Shown: positions 15,555-25,232 of the stretch, in pieces
How the letters are laid out: every line of letters begins with the position of its first letter
How positions within the stretch are numbered: the stretch's first letter is position 1
NCBI GenBank assembly: GCA_963720725.1
Contig: CAVRGN010000002.1
Location: 62,001 to 126,000, forward strand
Length of the DNA stretch: 64,000 nt
Origin: Benzoatithermus sp963720725
GTDB lineage: Bacteria; Pseudomonadota; Alphaproteobacteria; Geminicoccales; Geminicoccaceae
Direction of reading: 5' to 3'
Notes under the pieces: generated by a model
What the model was told of the DNA's origin: nothing
Databases searched by the model: none
Seen by the model: only the letters and a program-made list of their open reading frames with translations
Translations under genes and position numbers: made by a program

Positions 15555-17342
15555 ATGAGCTGGGCCGACGTCGAGCCGTACTTCGTGCTCGGGCTGCTGG
15601 TCGTCGTCTTCGGGACGATGGTGAGCGAACGCGTGCGCCTCGACATCGTCGCCGGCTGCGCCATGGCCATGCTCCTGGTCACCGGGGTCCTGTCGACCAA
15701 GGAGGTGCTGACGGTCTTCAGCAACGAGGCGCCGATCACGGTGGCCGCCATGTTCGTGCTGAGCGCCGCCCTCGAGCGCACCGGTGTCGTTGAGCAGGCC
15801 GGGGCGCTGTTCTCCCGGCACGCGAGCGGTTCGCCGCTGAAGGCGATGCTCGCGATCACCATCGGCGCGGCGTCGGTGTCCGCGTTCATGAACAACACGC
15901 CGGTCGTGGTGATCCTGACGCCGGTGGTGATCTCCCTCGCCAGTTCGATGGGCATCAGTCCGTCGCGCTTCCTCATCCCTCTGTCCTATGCCGCGGTCTT
16001 GGGCGGCATGTGCACGTTGATCGGCACCTCTACCAACATCGTGGCCAGCGGAGCTGCGGCGCAGCAGGGCCTCGCACCGTTCAGCCTGTTCGAGATCTCG
16101 GTCGTCGGAGTCCCGCTGACTCTGGTCGGCATCATCTATCTCTGTGTCTTCGCCTACCGCTTGCTGCCCGACCGCGAGACCTTCTCGGCGATTTCCGCCG
16201 GTCAGCGGCAGCGCCAGTTTCTCGCCGAGGTGCTGGTGCCGCTGGGCTCGCCGCTGATCGGCAGGACCCTGGAAGAATCCGGCATCGCCAAGAAGCTGAA
16301 CGCGCGGATGATCGACGTCATCCGTGACCGGATCTCGTTGGTGCCCGAGATGGATCGGGTGGTCCTGGCCGCGGGTGACCGGGTCGTGCTCCGCACCAAT
16401 GCGGGCGACGTGATCGGCTTGCGCGACAAGAGCGATGTCGCCTTCGGCGTCACCGGACAACACGCGATCGAGCCGATCGCGACGCAGAACACGACCATCA
16501 TGGAAGGCATTGTCGGCCCGCACTCGCGCTTCGTCGGCTATCGCCTGGCCGACCTCAACCTGCGCCGCCAGTACAGCGTCTACATCCTTGCCGTGCACCG
16601 CCAGGGCGAGAACCTCGGCGGCAATTTCGATCAGGTCCGCCTTGCCTTCGGCGACACGATCTTGATGGAGGGACCGCCCGATGGGCTGAGGCGCCTGTTC
16701 GAGCAGGGTGCGCTGGTAAGCTTGAACGAGCCCGCCGAACAACCTCTACGCCGAGAGCGTCGCTGGCTGGCGCTCGGGGCGTTGATCGCCGTCATCGTCC
16801 TTGCGACCTTCGAGGTGCTGCCGATCAGCGCCTTGGCGCTGATCGCATCGGTCGTGGTCATCGTCGGCGGATGCCTCGACGCCGACGAGGCCTACACTGC
16901 CATCCGCTGGCCGTTGCTGATGCTGATCTTCGGCAGCCTCGCCCTGGGTCGAGCCATGGAATCGAGCGGCGCCGCAACACTGGTGGTGGATGGCGTGATG
17001 CATCTGATCCACGGCCTGAGCCCGGTCGTGGTTCTTTCGATCATCTACTTGCTGACCATGATGCTGACGGAGTTCCTGAGCAACAACGCGACCGCCATCC
17101 TGTTGACGCCCATCGCCATCGGCCTGGCCCATGGCCTCGGTGTCGACCCGCGCCCGTTCGTGGTCGCGGTGATGGTGGGCGCCAGCTGCGCGTTCGCCAC
17201 CCCGGTCGGCTACCAGACGAACACCTTCGTCTACAACGCCGGCGGCTACAAGTTCTCGGACTTCGTCAAGGTCGGTCTCCCGCTCAACCTGCTCGTGTGG
17301 GTGGTGGCCAGCATCCTGATCCCGATCTTCTTCCCGCTTTGA
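15555..17342 (+). CDS. SLC13-family anion permease with two TrkA-C domains
   Basis: A 595-residue inner-membrane carrier of the SLC13/ArsB-NhaD superfamily. The N-terminal half has hydrophobic helices with AFMNNTPVVVILTPVV and MCTLIGTSTNIV, the conserved SNT-type binding loop. A cytosolic insert at about residues 210-385 holds two TrkA-C (RCK_C) regulatory domains; the second half repeats the fold with FLSNNATAILLTPIAIG and ATPVGYQTNTFVY. Close relatives carry sulfate or dicarboxylates. The ATG at 15555 is chosen because MSWADVEPYFVLGLL begins the first helix; there is no strong ribosome site. Confidence 0.9.
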   Translation: MSWADVEPYFVLGLLVVVFGTMVSERVRLDIVAGCAMAMLLVTGVLSTKEVLTVFSNEAPITVAAMFVLSAALERTGVVEQAGALFSRHASGSPLKAMLAITIGAASVSAFMNNTPVVVILTPVVISLASSMGISPSRFLIPLSYAAVLGGMCTLIGTSTNIVASGAAAQQGLAPFSLFEISVVGVPLTLVGIIYLCVFAYRLLPDRETFSAISAGQRQRQFLAEVLVPLGSPLIGRTLEESGIAKKLNARMIDVIRDRISLVPEMDRVVLAAGDRVVLRTNAGDVIGLRDKSDVAFGVTGQHAIEPIATQNTTIMEGIVGPHSRFVGYRLADLNLRRQYSVYILAVHRQGENLGGNFDQVRLAFGDTILMEGPPDGLRRLFEQGALVSLNEPAEQPLRRERRWLALGALIAVIVLATFEVLPISALALIASVVVIVGGCLDADEAYTAIRWPLLMLIFGSLALGRAMESSGAATLVVDGVMHLIHGLSPVVVLSIIYLLTMMLTEFLSNNATAILLTPIAIGLAHGLGVDPRPFVVAVMVGASCAFATPVGYQTNTFVYNAGGYKFSDFVKVGLPLNLLVWVVASILIPIFFPL

Positions 17343-17444
17343 GCGGCGGGTCTCTCCGCGCTCGACCTTCGCCGTGCCATTGGCTAAGCAGACGGTAACA
17401 AGCGCGTCGATTCCCCCGGATCGGCGCCTACCGGGAGGTATGGC

Positions 17445-18401
17445 ATGCGACAGGTGACAAGGCGCTGGCTGGCGGTCGGCGCGATGGCGGGTGCGGCATT
17501 GCTGGTCGGCCCGGCGGCTCAGGCGGAGCAGTTCGTCAACGTGCTCACCGGCGGTACCGCCGGCGTCTACTATCCTCTGGGCGTGGCCCTGGCCAAGATC
17601 TATGGCGAGGCCATCCCCGACGTGCGGACCTCCGTCCAGTCGACCAAGGCCTCGGTGGAGAACCTGAACCTGCTGCAGCAGGGCAAGGGCGAGGTGGCGT
17701 TCACCCTCGGCGATTCCTTGCTCCTGGGCTACAAGGGCGACGAATCGGCCGGGTTCAGCAAGCCGCTCGACAAGCTGCGCGGCATCGCGGCCATCTACCC
17801 CAACTACATCCAGGTCGTGGCCACCGCGGATTCCGGCATCAAGACCCTGGCCGATCTCAAGGGCAAGCGCCTGTCGGTCGGCGCGCCGAAGTCGGGCACC
17901 GAGCTCAACGCCCGCGCCATCTTGACCGCTGCGGGCATCAGCTACGACGACCTCGGCAAGGTCGAGTACCTCCCGTTCGCCGAGTCGGTCGAGCTGATGA
18001 AGAACCGCCAGCTCGACGCCACCCTGCAGTCGGCCGGCCTGGGCGTCGCCTCGATCCGCGACCTCGCCGCCAGCGTGCCCATCACGGTCGTGTCGGTACC
18101 CGCCGAGCTCGTGGCGCAGGTTGGCTCGCCCTACGTCACCGCGACCATTCCTGCGGGCACCTACAACGCGCAGGAAGAGGACGTGCCGACCGCGGCCGTG
18201 GTGAACTTCCTGGTCACGCACAGCGAGGTGAGCGACGAGCTGGCCTATGGCATGACCAAGGCCCTGTGGGAAAACCTGGGCGACCTCGAGGCCGCGCACG
18301 CGGCGGCCAAGGCGATCAAGCGCGACCAGGCGCTGAACGGCATGCCGGTCCCGCTCCATCCCGGGGCCGAGCGTTACTATCGTGAGCAGGGGATGCTCTA
18401 A
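17445..18401 (+). CDS. TAXI-family TRAP transporter solute-binding protein
   Basis: A 318-residue periplasmic binding protein of the TAXI branch of TRAP transporters. The signal peptide is residues 1-27, ending AAQA. VNVLTGGTAGVYYPLGVALA right after it is the TAXI signature; QSTKASVENLNLLQQG and SVGAPKSGTELNARAIL are further family blocks. A GGGAGG site precedes the ATG. It delivers an organic acid or amino-acid-like substrate to the fused permease downstream (from 18495). A strong hairpin separates the two genes, which probably lets the binding protein be made in excess. Confidence 0.95.
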   Translation: MRQVTRRWLAVGAMAGAALLVGPAAQAEQFVNVLTGGTAGVYYPLGVALAKIYGEAIPDVRTSVQSTKASVENLNLLQQGKGEVAFTLGDSLLLGYKGDESAGFSKPLDKLRGIAAIYPNYIQVVATADSGIKTLADLKGKRLSVGAPKSGTELNARAILTAAGISYDDLGKVEYLPFAESVELMKNRQLDATLQSAGLGVASIRDLAASVPITVVSVPAELVAQVGSPYVTATIPAGTYNAQEEDVPTAAVVNFLVTHSEVSDELAYGMTKALWENLGDLEAAHAAAKAIKRDQALNGMPVPLHPGAERYYREQGML

Positions 18402-18458
18402 GCGGTCGAGTGGCGGCAGTGCCAGCTGGAGCCGGCGGCATCGGATGACCGCAGTCAT

Positions 18459-18494
18459 GGCCTGACCTGGGGCGGGGGCGTCCCGGGTCAGGCC
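18459..18494 (+). promoter_or_regulatory. Intercistronic hairpin between TRAP binding protein and permease genes
   Basis: Arms ggcctgacc (18459-18467) and ggtcaggcc (18486-18494) are perfectly complementary. The stem extends inward by G-U, three G-C, G-U and C-G pairs to a six-base loop at 18474-18479, giving about 15 pairs, followed by ttgtt. Hairpins here commonly stabilise the upstream binding-protein message or attenuate transcription into the permease. The hairpin ends directly at the permease's earliest start codon. Confidence 0.65.
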
Positions 18495-20496
18495 TTGTTC
18501 GCAGTGGCCCTGGTCTTCTCGACGTTCCAGCTCTGGACGGCGGCGTTCAGCCCGCTGCCGAGCCAGATCGTCCGCGCCGTCCATGTCGGCTTCCTGTTGC
18601 TCGTCTGCTTCGGCCTGTTCGCCAACCAGTCGCCGCAGGACCGGGCCCGCTTCTGGCTGTACTGGGCACTCGGTGCCGCGGCCTTCCTCACCGGCCTCTA
18701 TCACTGGTGGGAGTATGGGCCCCTGATCCTGCGGTCGGGGGACCCGAATCAGACAGACATCGTGGTCGGCGTCGTGGCCCTCGCCCTCGTCTTCCTGGGC
18801 GCCTGGCGGATCATGGGCCTGGCGCTGCCGACGATCGCCGGTCTGTTCCTCGCCTATGGGCTGTTCGGGCAGCATCTGCCCTCGCCTCTGAACCATCGTG
18901 GCTACGATTTCAGCCAAGTCATCGACCAGATGTTCCTCGGCACCGAGGGCATCTACGGTGTGCCGACCTACGTCTCCTCGACCTACATCTTCCTGTTCAT
19001 CCTGTTCGGCGCATTCCTCGAGCGCGCCGGGATGATCAAGCTGTTCACCGACCTGGCGCTGGGCACGGTCGGCCACACCCGTGGCGGGCCGGCCAAGGTG
19101 GCGGTCACCTCCTCGGCACTCATGGGCACCATCAACGGCAGCGGTGTGGCCAACGTCGTCACCACCGGCCAGTTCACCATCCCACTGATGAAGCGCTTCG
19201 GCTTCGGCTCGGCCTTCGCCGGGGCGGTGGAAGCTACGGCCAGCATGGGCGGCCAGATCATGCCGCCGGTGATGGGGGCCGTGGCCTTCATCATGGCCGA
19301 GACCCTGGGCATTCCCTACATCGAGGTGGTGACCGCCGCCATCATCCCGGCTCTCCTCTACTTCTTCACCGTTTTCCTGATGGTCCATCTCGAGGCCGGC
19401 CGCCTCGGCCTGACCGGCCTGCCGCCCGACGAGTGCCCGAGCGCCCTGCGCGCCATCCGCGAGGGCTGGTACCTCCTGTTGCCGCTCGCGGCCCTGGTCT
19501 ACCTCCTGTTCTCCGGCTACACGCCTCTGTTCGCCGGCACCATCGGTCTGGGACTGACCGTCGTCCTGATCCTGGGCACGGGCGTCGCCCGGGTGATCGG
19601 ACCGCTCGCCTTGCAGGTCCTGCTGTGGGTGGCGCTGGGTCTGGCCTGTTCCGCGTTCTTCCGCTTCGGGATCGCGGCAATCCTCTGGCTGATCGTGCTC
19701 CTGGTGCTGCTCAACGCTCTGCGCGCGGGCGGCCGTGCCACCCTGGTCCTGTGCCGCGACAGCTTGGCCGAGGGTGCCCGCAACGCCCTGCCGGTCGGCA
19801 TCGCCTGCGCCCTGGTCGGGGTGATCATCGGCACCCTGACGCTGACCGGGGCGGCCAGCAACTTCGCCCAGTTCATCGTCTCGGTCGGCGCCAGCAGCCT
19901 GTTCCTGTCCCTGGTCCTGACCATGCTGACCTGCCTCGTGCTCGGCATGGGCATTCCCACGATCCCCAACTACATCATCACCTCGTCGATCGCCGGCCCT
20001 GCGCTCCTCGACCTGGGCGTGCCGCTGCTGGTCAGCCACATGTTCGTTTTCTACTTCGGCATCATGGCCGACCTGACGCCACCGGTCGCACTGGCCGCCT
20101 TCGCCGCCTCGCCGATCGCCCGGGCTCCCGGGCTGCGCATCGGTCTGCACTGCATGCGGATCGCCATCGCCGGGTTCGTCATCCCGTTCATGGCCGTCTA
20201 CACGCCGGCCCTGATGCTGCAGGACGGCGGCGCCCTGGCGCAGTCGATCGGCTACCCGGCCGCTGTCTGCTACATCGTCCTCAAGGCGCTGCTCTCGGTG
20301 ACCTTGTGGGGTGCGGCCGCCATCGGCTACGGCCTGAGGCCCCCTCGCCTGGCCCGAACGGCTGCTCGCCGCCGCGGCCGCGTTCAGCCTCGTGACCGCC
20401 TTGCCGGCCACCGACGAGATCGGGTTTGCGCTCGCGGCGCTGTTCATCGGCTGGCACTGGTGGCGCAACCGCGCACCGAAGGCCGGCATCGCTTAG
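18495..20496 (+). CDS. TAXI-type TRAP transporter fused permease (4TM+12TM), frameshifted near C-terminus
   Basis: Fused small and large membrane subunits of a TRAP transporter, about 666 residues. Signature segments include GAFLERAGMIKLFTDLAL, SALMGTINGSGVANVVTTG, ASMGGQIMPPVMGAVAFIMAE (in parts) and MGIPTIPNYIITSSI. The frame holds to GYGLRP at 20342, then a run of five C (20340-20344) throws it out. Reading four C instead continues LAWPERLLAAAAAFS through a last helix to AGIA and a TAG at 20494-20496 that overlaps the next GTG. The start is uncertain: TTG 18495 or GTG 18504; no ATG lies in frame. Unshifted, the protein would fuse out of frame into DUF1850. Confidence 0.85.
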
Positions 20497-20870
20497 TGGG
20501 CTTGTGCCTCGTCGCCGGTGGCGTGCTGGCCCGTCTCGCGGTCGTCAGCTTCACCCTGGCCTGGACCCATTCGGTCGAGCGGGTGCGCTGGGAGGAGGAC
20601 TGGAGCATCGTGGACGGCAGGCTCGTTGCGGTCGCCGCCCGCATCAAGGGCAGCGGCGCCGGTATGGAGCCGCCCGACGACGCGGTGCTCGTGGACGGCT
20701 ATTGGAGCTACCGTCCGCGCCTGCCGCCCCTGGCGCAGCTGGATCTCGCCCGCAGCGACGCGGTGCCGGACTGGCAGCTCTGCATCGAAGGCGACTGCCG
20801 CGAGCTCGGCTCCTACCTGCCCGCCTCGGCCGAGGGTGTCCCCGTCACCCTGCGGCCGTGCCCGGACTGA
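20496..20870 (+). CDS. DUF1850 domain protein of the TAXI-TRAP operon
   Basis: A 124-residue small protein starting with GTG overlapping the corrected permease stop (TAGTG). The first about 25 residues are a hydrophobic anchor or signal; the remainder has the DUF1850 pattern FTLAWTHSVERVRWEEDW, then GAGMEPP and YWSYRP. DUF1850 genes recur beside TAXI-TRAP operons, so it is probably an accessory of this transporter, but its role is not established. Its stop abuts the stop of the convergent ABC exporter without a gap. Confidence 0.8.
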   Translation: MGLCLVAGGVLARLAVVSFTLAWTHSVERVRWEEDWSIVDGRLVAVAARIKGSGAGMEPPDDAVLVDGYWSYRPRLPPLAQLDLARSDAVPDWQLCIEGDCRELGSYLPASAEGVPVTLRPCPD

Positions 20871-22676
20871 TCAGACTCCGGCCGAGGCCAGGCTTTCCAC
20901 CGACACCTTGCGGCCGATCGGGTCCAGGAGCACGCGGCGGTCATGGAACGCCACGACGCTGGGCTTGTGGGCGATGCTGACCATGGTGAGCTCGGGCAGC
21001 CGCTCCGCCAGCAGCTCGTACATGGCGGCCTCCGTCTTCTCGTCCAGCGCCGAACTGGCCTCGTCGAGGAACAGCCAGTCCGGCCGCACCAGGAGGGCAC
21101 GGGCGAAGGACAGTCGCTGCTGCTCGCCCGGCGACAGGACCATCGACCAGTTGCCGGTCTCATCGAGCCGATCGGCGAGATGGGCAAGCTGACTGAAGGT
21201 GAGCGCCTCGCCGACCTCGACGTCGCTGTGGTTCTCCACCTTGTCGGGGTAGCACAAGGCCTCCTTGAGCGTCCCGACGGGGATGTAGGGCTTTTGCGGC
21301 AAGAACAGCACTTTGGCGCCCTGCGGGATCCGAACCTTCCCACGCCCGAACGGCCACAAGCCGGCCAGGACCCTAAACAGGGTGGTCTTGCCGCTGCCGG
21401 ATGGACCCTGGATGACCACCTTCTGCCCCGGGGTGATCGAAAGATCGACATCGTCCAGGATCACCCGGCCGTTGGGCAGTGCCACCTCGACATCGTCGAG
21501 CGTCAGGTTCGCCTTGGACGTCGTGGCGAGATCGAAGCCCGGTGACATGGCCTGCTCGGCCTGGGTCGCGGCCATCGTGTCCGAGAACCCGGTCAGGCGG
21601 TCGACCGTGGCCTTCCATGACGCCAGGGTGTCGAAGCTGTTGACGAACCAGGACAGGGAGCCCTGTACCTGCCCGAACGCGCTGGAGGTCTGCATGACCA
21701 CGCCGAGCTGGATCTCGCCGGTGAAGTAGCGGGGTGCCGCGACCAGGAACGGAAAGATTACGGCCGCCTGACCGTAGAACGCGGTCAGCCAGGTCAGGCG
21801 CTTGTTGTAGTTCATGTAGTCCCACCACGTCGCATAGACGCGGCTGAAAGCCGAGCCCAGCCGGCGCTCCTCGTCCGGCTCACCCTCGTAGAGTGCGATG
21901 CTCTCGGCATTTTCGCGGATCCGGGTCATCCGATAGCGGAAGTCGGCATTGTAGCGTTCGAGATTGTAGTTGGTCCGTACCAACGGCAGCCCAACCTTGT
22001 AGGTCAGCCAGGAGCCGATGGCGGCATAGATCACCGCGACCCACATCATGTAGCCCGGGATCGGCACGCCGCCCAGGATCGGCAGGATGAACGTGCCGGA
22101 AAGGTTCCACAAGATCACCGAAAAGGTGACGAGGGTCAGCAGCTCGGAAATGAGATCCAGGGTCAGGAACAGCGTCTGAGCGCAGAAATCCCTGATATCC
22201 TGCTCGACCCGCTGCTCGGGGTTGTCGGTGCCGTGGCCGGTCAGCTCCATCCGGTAGTAGGTCTTGTCGGCCAGCCACGTGCGCGTATAGACCCCGGTCA
22301 GCCATTGCCGCCAGCGGATTTGCAGGTACTGGCGCAGCCAGAGCCGGTAGACGGCGACGACGATGAAGACGAAGGCGAGAATGCCGAAGAAGCGCATCTC
22401 GACCCAGAACGCCTCGGCATTCTTGTCCTGCAGCGCGTTGTAGAAGCGGCCGTACCAGTCGTTGAACTGCTTGCTCAGGTAAACGCTGAAGATGTTCAGA
22501 AATAGGATGATCACCAAGAGCCCGCGCGCGATCCATCGCTCCGACAGAGTGACGCGGAACGAGCCGACGCCGATCTCCGCCGTGCCCTCCGCCCACCAAT
22601 AGGGCGCGGCCAGTTTCCAGACCTTGCCGAGAAAATGACGCGCGTCGGCGACGCGACTGAGTACGGGTTGGGGCAT
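20871..22676 (-). CDS. ABC transporter ATP-binding/permease protein (SbmA/BacA-like, YddA type)
   Basis: A 601-residue fusion of an SbmA/BacA-like membrane domain (residues about 50-340) and an ABC ATPase (about 385-601). Family hallmarks are LSKQFNDWYGRFYNALQ, WRQWLTGVYTRTWLADKTYY and DNPEQRVEQDIRDF. The ATPase has Walker A GPSGSGKTT, signature LSPGEQQR and Walker B LFLDEASSALD. Relatives of this ABCD-like group move peptides or long-chain acyl compounds across the inner membrane; BacA homologues are important for very-long-chain fatty-acid lipid A in alphaproteobacteria. Substrate here is not determined. Confidence 0.9.
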   Translation of the reverse strand: MPQPVLSRVADARHFLGKVWKLAAPYWWAEGTAEIGVGSFRVTLSERWIARGLLVIILFLNIFSVYLSKQFNDWYGRFYNALQDKNAEAFWVEMRFFGILAFVFIVVAVYRLWLRQYLQIRWRQWLTGVYTRTWLADKTYYRMELTGHGTDNPEQRVEQDIRDFCAQTLFLTLDLISELLTLVTFSVILWNLSGTFILPILGGVPIPGYMMWVAVIYAAIGSWLTYKVGLPLVRTNYNLERYNADFRYRMTRIRENAESIALYEGEPDEERRLGSAFSRVYATWWDYMNYNKRLTWLTAFYGQAAVIFPFLVAAPRYFTGEIQLGVVMQTSSAFGQVQGSLSWFVNSFDTLASWKATVDRLTGFSDTMAATQAEQAMSPGFDLATTSKANLTLDDVEVALPNGRVILDDVDLSITPGQKVVIQGPSGSGKTTLFRVLAGLWPFGRGKVRIPQGAKVLFLPQKPYIPVGTLKEALCYPDKVENHSDVEVGEALTFSQLAHLADRLDETGNWSMVLSPGEQQRLSFARALLVRPDWLFLDEASSALDEKTEAAMYELLAERLPELTMVSIAHKPSVVAFHDRRVLLDPIGRKVSVESLASAGV

Positions 22677-22764
22677 GCGGGATCCTCGACGCGGCCGCGC
22701 TGCGGCGGTACGCGCGAGGGGTTAGACGCAATCCCGCACAGCGGCAAGACAGCGGAACATGACG

Positions 22765-22797
22765 GATGCGTCACCCGGCGCCGGCCGAGGACGCATC
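22765..22797 (-). terminator. Possible terminator hairpin after the BCCT gene
   Basis: Eight-base arms gatgcgtc (22765-22772) and gacgcatc (22790-22797) pair perfectly, and the 17-base loop itself contains a GC-rich palindrome (cggcgccgg). It lies eight bases past the BCCT stop codon on the minus strand. No T-tract follows, so factor-independent termination is only possible. Confidence 0.4.
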
Positions 22798-22804
22798 GCA
22801 GGGC

Positions 22805-24376
22805 TCAGGTCAGCGCCCGCTCCTGCTGCAGGCCCTTGAACGTCCCGACGCACATCACGAGCAGCACCAGGGCGAACGGGAACCCGGTGGCGATCGCCGC
22901 TGCCTGGAGCGAGGCCAGCCCGCCGCCCAGCAACAGCGCTATGGCCACGATGCCCTCGGCCGAGGCCCAGAACACGCGCTGGGCGACCGGCGCGTCGGTC
23001 TTGCCGCCGGCGGTGATCGTGTCGATCACCAGCGAGCCGGAATCCGAGGAGGTGACGAAGAACACGATCACCAGGACGATGCCGAGGAACGACGACACCG
23101 CCGGCAGCGGCAGCACCTCGAGCATCTTGAACAGCGACAATTCGGGCGTCCAGTTGGTGACCGTGTCGGCAACCCCCTGGTAGCCGCCGCTGACATACTG
23201 GTCGATCGCGGTGCCGCCGAACGCGGCCATCCACAAAACGCACACGAGCATCGGCACGATCAGCACGCAGGTCAGGAACTCGCGCACGGTCCGGCCGCGC
23301 GAGACGCGGGCGATGAACATGCCGACGAAGGGCGACCAGGAAATCCACCAGGCCCAGTAGAACGTGGTCCAGCCGTGCACGAAGTCGGTATCCTCGCGTC
23401 CGACCCAGTTGCTCAGCGGCACCAGATGCTTGAGGTAGGCCACGGTACCGGCGAACAGGTCGGTGAAGATCGCCACCGTCGGCCCGAAGACGATGACGAA
23501 CAGCAGCAGGGCGCCGGCCAGTGCCATGTTGATCTCGCTCAGGCGCTTGACGCCCGAGTCCAGCCCGGCGACCACGGACCAAAGCGCCACGCCGGTGATG
23601 GCGGCGATCAGCACCACCTTGGTGAGGTTCGTGACCGGCACGCCCCACAGATAGTTGGCGCCGGCCAGCGCCTGCTCGGCGCCGAAGCCCAGCGAGGTGG
23701 CGAGGCCGAACAGGGTGGCGAACACGGCCAGGATGTCGACGGTGTGGCCGGGCCAGCCCCAGATCCGCTCACCGAGGATCGGGTAGAAGGCCGAGCGGAT
23801 CGTCAGCGGCAGGCCGCGGTTGAACGAGAAGAAGGCGAGGCTCAGCGCCACCACGGCGTAGATCGCCCAGGGATGCAGGCCCCAGTGGAAGATCGTGGCG
23901 GCGAGGCCCATCTCGCGGGCGGCCGCGGTATCGGCGGGATCGACGCCCAGGGGCGGGGTGAGGAAGTGGTTCACCGGCTCGAGCACGCCGAAGAACATCA
24001 GCCCGATGCCCATCCCGGCCGCGAACAGCATCGCGAACCAGCTGAAGTAGCTGTAGTCGGGCTTGGCATCCCGGCCGCCCAGGCGGATGCCGCCGAAGGG
24101 CGAGACGATCAGGAACAGGCAGAACAGCACGAAAATGTTGGCCGCACCCATGAACATCCAATCGAAGGTGGATGTCAGCCAGGGCCGCAGCCAGCCGAAG
24201 AAGGTCGCCGAATCCTCCTGGAACATCAACACCAGCAGAATGAACCCGACCACGACCAGCCCCGAGACGAAGAATACCGGGTTGTGGACGTCGAGACCGA
24301 AGAACTGGACGTTCTGGTGGCCGACCGGGCGCTCGCTGACGGGGGCGCCGGGTGCCGTTTGCGCTGTCGCTTGCAT
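22805..24376 (-). CDS. BCCT family transporter (betaine/carnitine/choline carrier)
   Basis: A 523-residue, twelve-helix secondary transporter. GMGIGLMFFGVLEPVNHF is the conserved glycine-rich helix 3 region, and the strip TTFYWAWWISWSPFVGMF with the following ARVSRGRTVREF is the tryptophan-rich helix 8 and amphipathic helix of BCCT proteins. GMGIG rather than GMSIG-type sequence suggests a sodium-coupled betaine-like substrate. The ATG at 24374-24376 follows a GAGGA site; an upstream GTG at 24409 is possible. It probably serves osmoprotection or betaine catabolism. Confidence 0.93.
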   Translation of the reverse strand: MQATAQTAPGAPVSERPVGHQNVQFFGLDVHNPVFFVSGLVVVGFILLVLMFQEDSATFFGWLRPWLTSTFDWMFMGAANIFVLFCLFLIVSPFGGIRLGGRDAKPDYSYFSWFAMLFAAGMGIGLMFFGVLEPVNHFLTPPLGVDPADTAAAREMGLAATIFHWGLHPWAIYAVVALSLAFFSFNRGLPLTIRSAFYPILGERIWGWPGHTVDILAVFATLFGLATSLGFGAEQALAGANYLWGVPVTNLTKVVLIAAITGVALWSVVAGLDSGVKRLSEINMALAGALLLFVIVFGPTVAIFTDLFAGTVAYLKHLVPLSNWVGREDTDFVHGWTTFYWAWWISWSPFVGMFIARVSRGRTVREFLTCVLIVPMLVCVLWMAAFGGTAIDQYVSGGYQGVADTVTNWTPELSLFKMLEVLPLPAVSSFLGIVLVIVFFVTSSDSGSLVIDTITAGGKTDAPVAQRVFWASAEGIVAIALLLGGGLASLQAAAIATGFPFALVLLVMCVGTFKGLQQERALT

Positions 24377-24520
24377 GCTGCGCGTCCTCGCATTCGTTGG
24401 GATACGCACCCGGAGGCGGCGGGTACGGACGGTCAGCGATACAAACAGATGATTGCCGCGCAGGCTTCAACTCACGCGACCTTTCCTGTGGGCGCAGGCG
24501 ACAGACCGCCGCCGAGGCGG

Positions 24521-25151
24521 TCAGGCGGTCGGCTGTTCCAGCGCACCGACCGCCGCCCCCAGCAGGAGCGCGCACGAGCAGGCCCCGGGGTCGATGCGAT
24601 TCACGCTCGCCACGCCGAGATCGGCCGCGAGGCCGTGCTTGGCCTGCAAGTGGGTGGTGCCGTGCAGTCCGTGCGCCGCGGCGGCGACGATCCGCGCGCC
24701 GATGCCCTCAGGCCGGCCGAGCTCGATCTGGCTGCGCACGCCTTGCGCCACCGGGATCAGAACGTCGAGCAGCGTCTTGTCGCCTTTGGCGGCGCCACCT
24801 TCGCTCTTCACCGCCGCGACGCCGGCATCCAGCATCGCCGCGAGGTCGGCAGGCGCCACGGCCCTCGAGAGGTGCCGCTACCGCCATGCCGCGGCACAGC
24901 GCGGCGTAGAACCGCCCGCCGTCACCGCCGGCCTCGGCTGCGAGGATGCCAGCCACCTGGTCGAGCGCATCGCCCAGCGGCAACTCCGCCAGCCGCGCCC
25001 GCTGCGCCGACAGGGCGCCGAACGCCTTGGCCAGGTTGGTGCCGTGATCGCCGTCGCCGATCGCCTCGTCGAGCGCGTCGAGCTGGATGGCGTGGCTCTG
25101 AATCGTGCCGTGCATCGCCTCGATCAGGCGTGCGATCGGTTGCTGCTCCAT
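24521..25151 (-). CDS. dhaL: Dihydroxyacetone kinase DhaL-like subunit, frameshifted
   Basis: ADP-binding L domain of the dihydroxyacetone kinase family, about 209 residues if repaired. The first half contains DEAIGDGDHGTNLAKAF, the aspartate loop that coordinates magnesium and nucleotide. At 24862-24864 a run of three C (GGG in the coding sense) shifts the frame; with two, APLE joins AVAPADLAAMLDAG and continues SEGGAAKGDKTLLDVL to the stop at 24521. Each half alone lacks key elements. No DhaK or DhaM gene accompanies it; it follows the peptide ABC importer operon by about 80 bases. It may be an orphan kinase domain or a decaying gene. Confidence 0.75.
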
Positions 25152-25232
25152 CCGTCCTCCATGGGGCTGTGCCCGCGCGCCCTCGTCGCTTGCGAGTAAG
25201 GCCGCACCGCCCTCGCGGTCAACCCGCCGCCT

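Noticed and set aside
16746..20489. 1247-codon open frame on the minus strand
   Set aside because: It lies across three convincing plus-strand transporter genes; composition (Gln/Asp/Arg/Gly) is typical of the antisense of GC-rich membrane-protein genes.
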